From Gemmataceae bacterium (GTDB lineage: Bacteria > Planctomycetota > Planctomycetia > Gemmatales > Gemmataceae), in contig JADLBT010000184.1 in the NCBI GenBank assembly GCA_020847555.1, positions 1 to 26,795 on the forward strand: a stretch of 26,795 bases of DNA. The letters run 5' to 3'. Numbering within the stretch: position 1 is the stretch's first letter; each line of letters begins with the position of its first letter. The position numbers and the translations under genes were made by a program. Below are positions 22,290 through 26,795 of the stretch, piece by piece. The notes under the pieces were generated by a model that ran no database searches, had not been told where the DNA came from, and worked only from the letters and a program-made list of their open reading frames with translations.

Positions 22290-24290
22290 ATGCAGGTGCG
22301 ACATCGCTTCCGGTTCGACGAATTGAAGGCCACCGGCCAGCTGCCGACCCCGACCGGCGTGGCCCTGGCGATCATGCGGTTGGCGGCGAGCGAGCACACC
22401 ACCGTGGCCGAACTCGCCCGGGTTCTCGCCGCCGACCCGGCCGTGGTGGGCCGCGTCCTCAAGGTGGCGAACTCCGCCCTGAGCGGCAGCACCCGGCCGA
22501 TCACCGGCGTCCGCGAGGCGATCGTGCGCCTCGGCGTGTGTGCGGTGCGCAACATTGCCCTGGGGTTCGCGGTCGTCGGCAAGTCGGGCCGCGCCGTCTG
22601 CCGCGCGTTCGACTACCACGGGTTCTGGGCACGCTCCCTTGCCACCGGGTTGGCGGCCCAGGCCGTCGGCCAGCACCTCCGCCTCGACGCGGCCGGGGAC
22701 GCATTCACCGCCGGGCTGCTCTGCCAGGTCGGGCGGCTGGCCCTGGCCAGCGTCTACCCGGAAGAGTACGGCGCCCTGCTGCAGCGCTCCCCCGGCCACA
22801 CGGCGGCCGAACTGCGCGAGCTGGAGCGGCAGACGTTTGCGACTGATCACGTGGAATTGACGGCGGTGATGCTGGAGGATTGGCGGCTGCCCGCGGCCGT
22901 CTGCCGGGCCATCCAGCATCAGTACGATCCCGACGCCGAGGAACTGGCCGGGGCTCCGGAGGTGCGGACGCTGGCAGGACTGCTGGCTGCCGGCGGGCGG
23001 TTGGCCGAGGTCTGCGCCGGCGGCGACGAGCGCGGCGCACTCGTCGTGGCTCTCCTTGCCCGCGGCGAACAGCTGGGCGTCGGCCCGGAGGATCTGGCCC
23101 ACCTCGGCGACCGGGTCGCTGCCCAGTGGCAGGAGTGGGGCAAACTCCTGCAGGTCACGACGCGCCCCGTCCCGCCGTTCGCCGCGCTGGTGGAGCGAGC
23201 GCGGGAAGCGACCCTGCGGGCCGCAGCCGCTCCCGTCGCTGCCGCGCTCCTCCCCCCGGTCGCAGCCCCGGAGAACGCCGCACGCCCCCACGCTGGCGAC
23301 CCGGCCAGTCCGAGCGCCGACCTGCTCACGCTCGTCGTAAGCCCCTCGGCGGACCACATGCGTTTCCTGACCGACATCCTCCGGGCCGGCGGGCACCAGG
23401 TCATGAGGGCCGAGGGCGCCGGCGAGGCGATGCGCGCGGTCCTCGAGGCGAGCCCTCACCTGCTGCTGCTGGACGAGCGCCTGGCCGACGGGACCGGCCT
23501 TGACCTGTGCCGGGCGCTGCGCCGGAGTGACGTCGGCAAGCGCCTCTACATTATCCTGCTCGCGACTGCGGAGGACGACGCCCGGATGGACGAGGCGTTC
23601 GCGGCTGGTGCCGACGATTACGTTGTGTGCCCGGTGCGCCCGCGTGCCCTGCTGGCCCGGACCCAGGCCGGCCGCCGGCTTGTCGAGCTGCAGCAGGAAG
23701 TGGATCGCGACAAGGAGGAACTGCGGCGCAGCACGGCCGAACTCGCCGTCGCCAACCGGATGTTGCAGCAGGCGGCCTTGACCGACCCGCTCACCGGCCT
23801 GTTCAACCGCCGGTACGCGCTGGACCGCCTCGGTCAGGAGTGGGTCCGGTCCAGCGCGGACGGCGCTCCGCTGGCGTGTCTGATGATCGATATCGATCAC
23901 TTCAAGAAGGTAAACGATGTCCACGGCCACGACGTCGGCGACGTGGTTCTGCGGCAGACGGCGGAGCTGATGCGCGACACAGTGCGCAACACCGACGTGG
24001 TGTGCCGCCTGGGCGGGGAGGAGTTCCTGGTGATTTGCCCGGACAGCGACCTGGCGGCGGCCCAGATCTGTGCCGAGCGCGTCCGCACGGCGGTGGCCCA
24101 GACGGTCGCGCGGGCGGCCGGGTTCCAGCGCCCGGTGACGGTGAGCATCGGGACGGCGGTCCGGGACGTGCGCATGGACAAGGTGATCGACCTGATCAAG
24201 GCCGCCGACGAGGCCGTCTACCAGGCCAAGCGGGCCGGCCGAAACCGCACCCACCCGCTCGCGATCGGCCGAGTCGTGTCCACGGCCTGA
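22290..24290 (+). CDS. HDOD - degenerate REC - GGDEF protein (probable diguanylate cyclase)
   Basis: 666 residues; GAGGGGA lies 8 bases before the ATG. HDOD domain about 12-215 (LPTPTGVALAIMRLAAS; VLAADPAVVGRVLKVANSAL; FTAGLLCQVGRLALASVYPE). An Ala/Pro-rich linker leads to a receiver domain about 346-460. That receiver keeps the phosphoacceptor (D395 in LLLLDERL) and a Thr (LLATAED), but lacks the acidic pair at its start (VVSPSAD) and the conserved Lys (VVCPVRP), so phosphorylation is doubtful. A coiled coil (463-495) joins it to a GGDEF domain (about 496-655) with DPLTGLFNRRY, MIDIDHFKKVNDVHGHDVGD, the active motif GGEEF (575-579) and an inhibitory RxxD site (RNTD, 566-569, five residues before). 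It should make c-di-GMP from two GTP with product inhibition. Cytoplasmic. Confidence 0.9.
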   Translation: MQVRHRFRFDELKATGQLPTPTGVALAIMRLAASEHTTVAELARVLAADPAVVGRVLKVANSALSGSTRPITGVREAIVRLGVCAVRNIALGFAVVGKSGRAVCRAFDYHGFWARSLATGLAAQAVGQHLRLDAAGDAFTAGLLCQVGRLALASVYPEEYGALLQRSPGHTAAELRELERQTFATDHVELTAVMLEDWRLPAAVCRAIQHQYDPDAEELAGAPEVRTLAGLLAAGGRLAEVCAGGDERGALVVALLARGEQLGVGPEDLAHLGDRVAAQWQEWGKLLQVTTRPVPPFAALVERAREATLRAAAAPVAAALLPPVAAPENAARPHAGDPASPSADLLTLVVSPSADHMRFLTDILRAGGHQVMRAEGAGEAMRAVLEASPHLLLLDERLADGTGLDLCRALRRSDVGKRLYIILLATAEDDARMDEAFAAGADDYVVCPVRPRALLARTQAGRRLVELQQEVDRDKEELRRSTAELAVANRMLQQAALTDPLTGLFNRRYALDRLGQEWVRSSADGAPLACLMIDIDHFKKVNDVHGHDVGDVVLRQTAELMRDTVRNTDVVCRLGGEEFLVICPDSDLAAAQICAERVRTAVAQTVARAAGFQRPVTVSIGTAVRDVRMDKVIDLIKAADEAVYQAKRAGRNRTHPLAIGRVVSTA

Positions 24291-24316
24291 GCCTCCTCGC
24301 CCAGAACCTTTCTCAC

Positions 24317-24331
24317 GGAGGACTCGCGTTG
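24317..24331 (+). promoter_or_regulatory. Ribosome binding site that sets a TTG start
   Basis: GGAGGA, then six bases, then TTG at 24329. No ATG or GTG near it is in frame before the HDOD domain, so TTG is the best start for the next gene. Confidence 0.6.
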
Positions 24332-26530
24332 CCCCTCCCGAGCGTCCAACCCGTGCCCGCCAACCCGGTGCTCGCGCGCATCGTCAACGACGTCAACCTC
24401 CCGAGTCTGCCGGCAACGACCCTCTCGATCCTCGAGAAGGCGGGCCACCCCGACTGCTCGCTGGCCGAGGTCGCCCGCCTCGTCGGGCGCGACCCGGCCC
24501 TCTGCGGGCAAATCCTCAAACTGGTCAACTCGGCCCTCTTCACCGCCCCACGCGCGGTCACCTCGGTCGAGCGTGCGCTGAGCCTGCTCGGCCTGCGACG
24601 GGTGCGCTCGCTGGTGCTGAGCCTGTCGCTGCCGGCGCTGCAGCGGCACATACCCGCCCCGCAGGCCCGGGACTACTGGACGGCGTCCGTCGCCACCGCC
24701 ATTGCGGGGCGGGAACTCGCTGCTCGGCTGGGCTGGCCGGAGCCGGAAAGTGAGCTGGTGGCCGGCCTGCTCTGCGACCTCGGGGTACTCATCCTGAGCG
24801 AACTCTATCCCCGGGACTACGCCCGCGTGTGGCAGCACCCGCCGGCCGTCCTGGCCCGAGAGTCATGCGCGATCGAGCGCAGCCTGCTGGAGGTTTCCCA
24901 CCCGGAGGTCGGCGCGTACCTGTTACGGCGCTGGCACCTGCCCGACGATCTCACCGACGCCATCGCCTGCCACCACGATCCGGACCGGGCGGCCGGCCTG
25001 CCGGCCCCGGTCCCCGAGCGGGCGCGGCTGCTCCACTTCGCCGGCCGGGTCGCCGCGCTCCAGCTGGCCCCGGAAGCGGCGGAGGTCGCGGGCGAGGTGC
25101 AGACGCTCGCCGGGCAGTGGTTCGGGATGGACCGGGACGAACTCGGGCAGTTTCTCGAACCGCTCACGCCCAGGATCGAGGAGTTCGCCGCCCTGTTGAA
25201 AGTCCCGATCGGCCCGTGCCACAACTACGCGGCCGTGCTGACGAGCGCGACCGAGCAGCTGACCCGGCTGGCGGTCGAGACGAGCCTGGACAACCTGCGC
25301 ATCGAGCAGGAGAAGGATCGGGCGGAGCGCGGGCGCGAGGAGGCGGAGACAGCACTGCAGCGCAGCCAGGAGCAACTGCTGCAGGCGCAAAAGATGGAGG
25401 CGATCGGACGACTGGCGGGCGGAGTCGCGCACGACTTCAACAACTTTCTGACGATCATCAACGGGTACACCGAGATGCTTCTCAACGCCCTCGGCCGGCA
25501 GGAGGCGCTGCGGGCGATGGTGGACCAGATCCGCCGGGCCGGGGAGCGGGCGGCGGCCCTGACCGGGCAACTCCTCGCGTTCAGCCGCAAGCAGGTGCTG
25601 CAGCCGGTGGTGCTCGACCTGAACGCCGCCGTCGCGGGCGTGGAGAAGATGCTGAAGCGCGTGATCGGCGAGGACGTCCACCTGAGCCACGCCTTCGAGC
25701 CGAACCTGTTCCCGGTCAAGGCCGACCCCGGACAGCTGGATCAGATCCTGCTCAACCTCGTCGTTAACGCCCGGGATGCCATGCCCCGAGGGGGGGAGGT
25801 CACCATCCAGACGGCGAACGCGGAACTGGGCGGCTCGGGCGCCGACCCGCCCCCGGACGTTGCCCCGGGTCCATACGCCCTGCTGGAGGTGACCGACACC
25901 GGGCACGGGATGGATGCGGCGACCCAGGCCCGCATCTTCGAGCCGTTCTTCACCACCAAGGAGGCCGGCAAGGGGACGGGGCTGGGCCTGGCGACGGTGT
26001 ACGGCATCGTCAAGCAGTCGGGCGGGCATATCACCGTTCACAGCGAACCGGGTCGCGGGACCACCTTCCGGATCTACCTCCCTCGGGTCGAGGCCGAGGT
26101 CGCCGCGGCCCCGACCGGGCCGACCGCTCGCCCGGTGCCGACCGGCACGGAAACGGTGCTGGTCGCCGAGGACGAGGACGGCCTGCGCATCCTCGCGCGC
26201 AAACTGCTGGAGCGGATGGGCTACACCGTCCTGGAGGCGAAGGATGGCGAAACCGCGCTGGCCGTCGGCGGCCGCCACCGGGGGCCGGTCCACCTGCTCC
26301 TGGCGGACGTCCTCATGCCTGGCGTGAACGGCCCCCAGCTGGCGGACTGCCTGGTCCGGGAGCGGCCGGACGTCCGGGTGCTGTTCATGTCGGGCCACAC
26401 CGACGAGGTGCTGATACCCCACGGGGTACGTCGCAGAGGCGCTCCGTTGTTGCAGAAACCATTCTCCCCGGCCGGCCTGGCTCACGCGGTCCGCGATGCC
26501 CTCGACGGCCCGGTCTACGTGGCCCCGTAA
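24329..26530 (+). CDS. HDOD - histidine kinase - REC hybrid sensor protein
   Basis: 733 residues from a TTG start 38 bases after the previous gene. HDOD domain about 20-215 (LPSLPATTLSILEKAGHPDC; VGRDPALCGQILKLVNSAL; VAGLLCDLGVLILSELYPRD; the HHDPDR motif at 215-220). A coiled coil (about 325-355) leads to HisKA with H368 in RLAGGVAHDFNNFLTIINGY, the NtrB-like form. HATPase: N box LDQILLNLVVNARDAMPRGG (N480), DTGHGMD (523-529), FEPFFTTKEAGKGTGLGLA. C-terminal REC about 608-725 with acidic residues E614/D615, phosphoacceptor D660 (LLLADVLMPG), S688 and K710-P711: intact. So it can autophosphorylate and pass the phosphate within itself, and perhaps on to an unknown partner. Cytoplasmic, no membrane segment. 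Its TAA stop lies in a family A palindrome. Confidence 0.9.
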   Translation: MPLPSVQPVPANPVLARIVNDVNLPSLPATTLSILEKAGHPDCSLAEVARLVGRDPALCGQILKLVNSALFTAPRAVTSVERALSLLGLRRVRSLVLSLSLPALQRHIPAPQARDYWTASVATAIAGRELAARLGWPEPESELVAGLLCDLGVLILSELYPRDYARVWQHPPAVLARESCAIERSLLEVSHPEVGAYLLRRWHLPDDLTDAIACHHDPDRAAGLPAPVPERARLLHFAGRVAALQLAPEAAEVAGEVQTLAGQWFGMDRDELGQFLEPLTPRIEEFAALLKVPIGPCHNYAAVLTSATEQLTRLAVETSLDNLRIEQEKDRAERGREEAETALQRSQEQLLQAQKMEAIGRLAGGVAHDFNNFLTIINGYTEMLLNALGRQEALRAMVDQIRRAGERAAALTGQLLAFSRKQVLQPVVLDLNAAVAGVEKMLKRVIGEDVHLSHAFEPNLFPVKADPGQLDQILLNLVVNARDAMPRGGEVTIQTANAELGGSGADPPPDVAPGPYALLEVTDTGHGMDAATQARIFEPFFTTKEAGKGTGLGLATVYGIVKQSGGHITVHSEPGRGTTFRIYLPRVEAEVAAAPTGPTARPVPTGTETVLVAEDEDGLRILARKLLERMGYTVLEAKDGETALAVGGRHRGPVHLLLADVLMPGVNGPQLADCLVRERPDVRVLFMSGHTDEVLIPHGVRRRGAPLLQKPFSPAGLAHAVRDALDGPVYVAP

Positions 26531-26600
26531 AGCCCACGGGTGGCGTCCCGTAGATGAAGTCTCCGGCGCTACGCCCACGGGACGCACCCCGTGGGCTTTA
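26528..26600. repeat. Family A double palindrome (composite), inverted relative to 11247
   Basis: First unit AAAGCCCACGGG, loop TGGCGT, CCCGTAG (degenerate right arm, 26529-26553); linker ATGAAGTCTCCGGCGCTAC; second unit GCCCACGGG, loop ACGCAC, CCCGTGGGC then TTTAA (26573-26600). The reverse complement of this arrangement aligns with 11247-11317 along nearly all of its length. The TAA at 26528-26530 is the stop codon of the hybrid kinase gene. Confidence 0.85.
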
Positions 26601-26613
26601 ACCGGCGCGGGGA

Positions 26614-26795
26614 TCACCGGAGCAGGGCGGCCAGCACTTCCTCGCTCAACGCCACCTCGAAGCGGCAGCCCAGCAGCCAGTTCCCGTCCTGCTGGGGGTG
26701 GGCATGCATCACCTCGGCGACGAGAAAGTGGGTGTTGCCCTGCCCCTTGCCACGCAGTTCCACCGTGACCCGTTCCCCTGCGGCGAAGGGGTGGC
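26614..26795 (-). CDS. C-terminal part of a PilZ-like protein
   Basis: 59 complete codons run in from the right edge and stop at TGA (complement of 26614-26616); the N-terminus lies outside. The visible part reads GERVTVELRGKGQGNTHFLV, AEVMHAHPQQDGNWLLGCRF and EVALSEEVLAALLR. This is the second half of a PilZ barrel as common in planctomycetes: a strand with V.V, a D/N-G-x-W-x-L-G-C-x-F strand and an LSxEExxxLL helix. The RxxxR and DxSxxG c-di-GMP binding motifs would be in the missing part, so binding cannot be judged. It is convergent with the HDOD kinase gene across the palindrome at 26528. If PilZ, it would be a c-di-GMP effector beside a c-di-GMP synthase. Confidence 0.6.
   Translation of the reverse strand, partial: HPFAAGERVTVELRGKGQGNTHFLVAEVMHAHPQQDGNWLLGCRFEVALSEEVLAALLR

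Noticed and set aside
21249..24254. A 1001-codon open frame on the minus strand opposite the sigma and HDOD-GGDEF genes
   Set aside because: It has no recognisable domain, is Arg/Ala/Gly/His-rich, and mirrors well-supported genes on the plus strand. Long antisense frames are common at this GC content.
23627..24328. Upstream extension of the hybrid kinase frame
   Set aside because: It overlaps the GGDEF coding sequence in another frame and is Arg/Gly/Pro-rich; a ribosome binding site and TTG at 24329 mark the start.
10116..26600. Family A copies as a CRISPR array
   Set aside because: The copies are scattered over 16 kb, not regularly spaced, and no cas gene is present.

Overview
The window reads as a piece of a planctomycete chromosome, most likely from the Gemmataceae. 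The clues are high G+C, two PSCyt2/PSD1 (DUF1549/DUF1553) proteins, a DUF1501 protein, three DUF1080 proteins, a surface protein carrying the planctomycete 'LEDRLVP' N-terminal motif, and many dispersed intergenic palindromes. The genus is an inference from gene families; no rRNA is present.

Layout. 1-800 is visibly less GC-rich and holds a small helix-turn-helix protein (+) and a stand-alone FHA protein (-) with its own terminator. 877-7689 is a secreted-protein operon (+): promoter, a small Ig-like protein, DUF1501, a pre-peptidase-domain protein and a BIG2/PSCyt2/PSD1 protein. A DUF1080 gene converges on it (7806-8600, -). 8809-9942 encodes a DUF4214 surface protein with 19-residue repeats. 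10178-12194 is rpsB-tsf behind a good sigma70-type promoter, followed by a second DUF1080 gene. 13436-15347 has a promoter, a coiled-coil protein and a GT2 glycosyltransferase. 15354-15604 holds three minus-strand tRNA genes (Arg, Ser, Ala). 15977-18448 is a second PSCyt1/PSCyt2/PSD1 protein, facing a third DUF1080 gene. 19406-20980 (-) encodes a MotA and a short MotB that lacks the peptidoglycan-binding domain. 21390-26530 (+) encodes a sigma70-family factor, an HDOD-REC-GGDEF protein and an HDOD-histidine kinase-REC protein; the tail of a PilZ-like gene comes in from the right edge.

How the parts may work together. The right third looks like a signalling block: a likely c-di-GMP synthase, a hybrid kinase sharing the HDOD module, a sigma factor, a PilZ-like c-di-GMP effector and a flagellar stator pair within 7.5 kb. 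The left half is typical planctomycete secreted machinery of largely unproven function, split by the conserved rpsB-tsf block.

The most unusual signal is not a gene. Eight hairpins at six loci share one core (AAAGCCCACGGG, a 5-6 nt loop, then the complement). Two loci carry the same two-hairpin composite in opposite orientations, which resembles a REP/REPIN-type element. One copy sits in a perfect 32-bp inverted repeat, and another supplies the stop codon of the hybrid kinase gene. A second palindrome family is present at two loci. Two of the three tRNAs appear to carry C instead of U at position 33.
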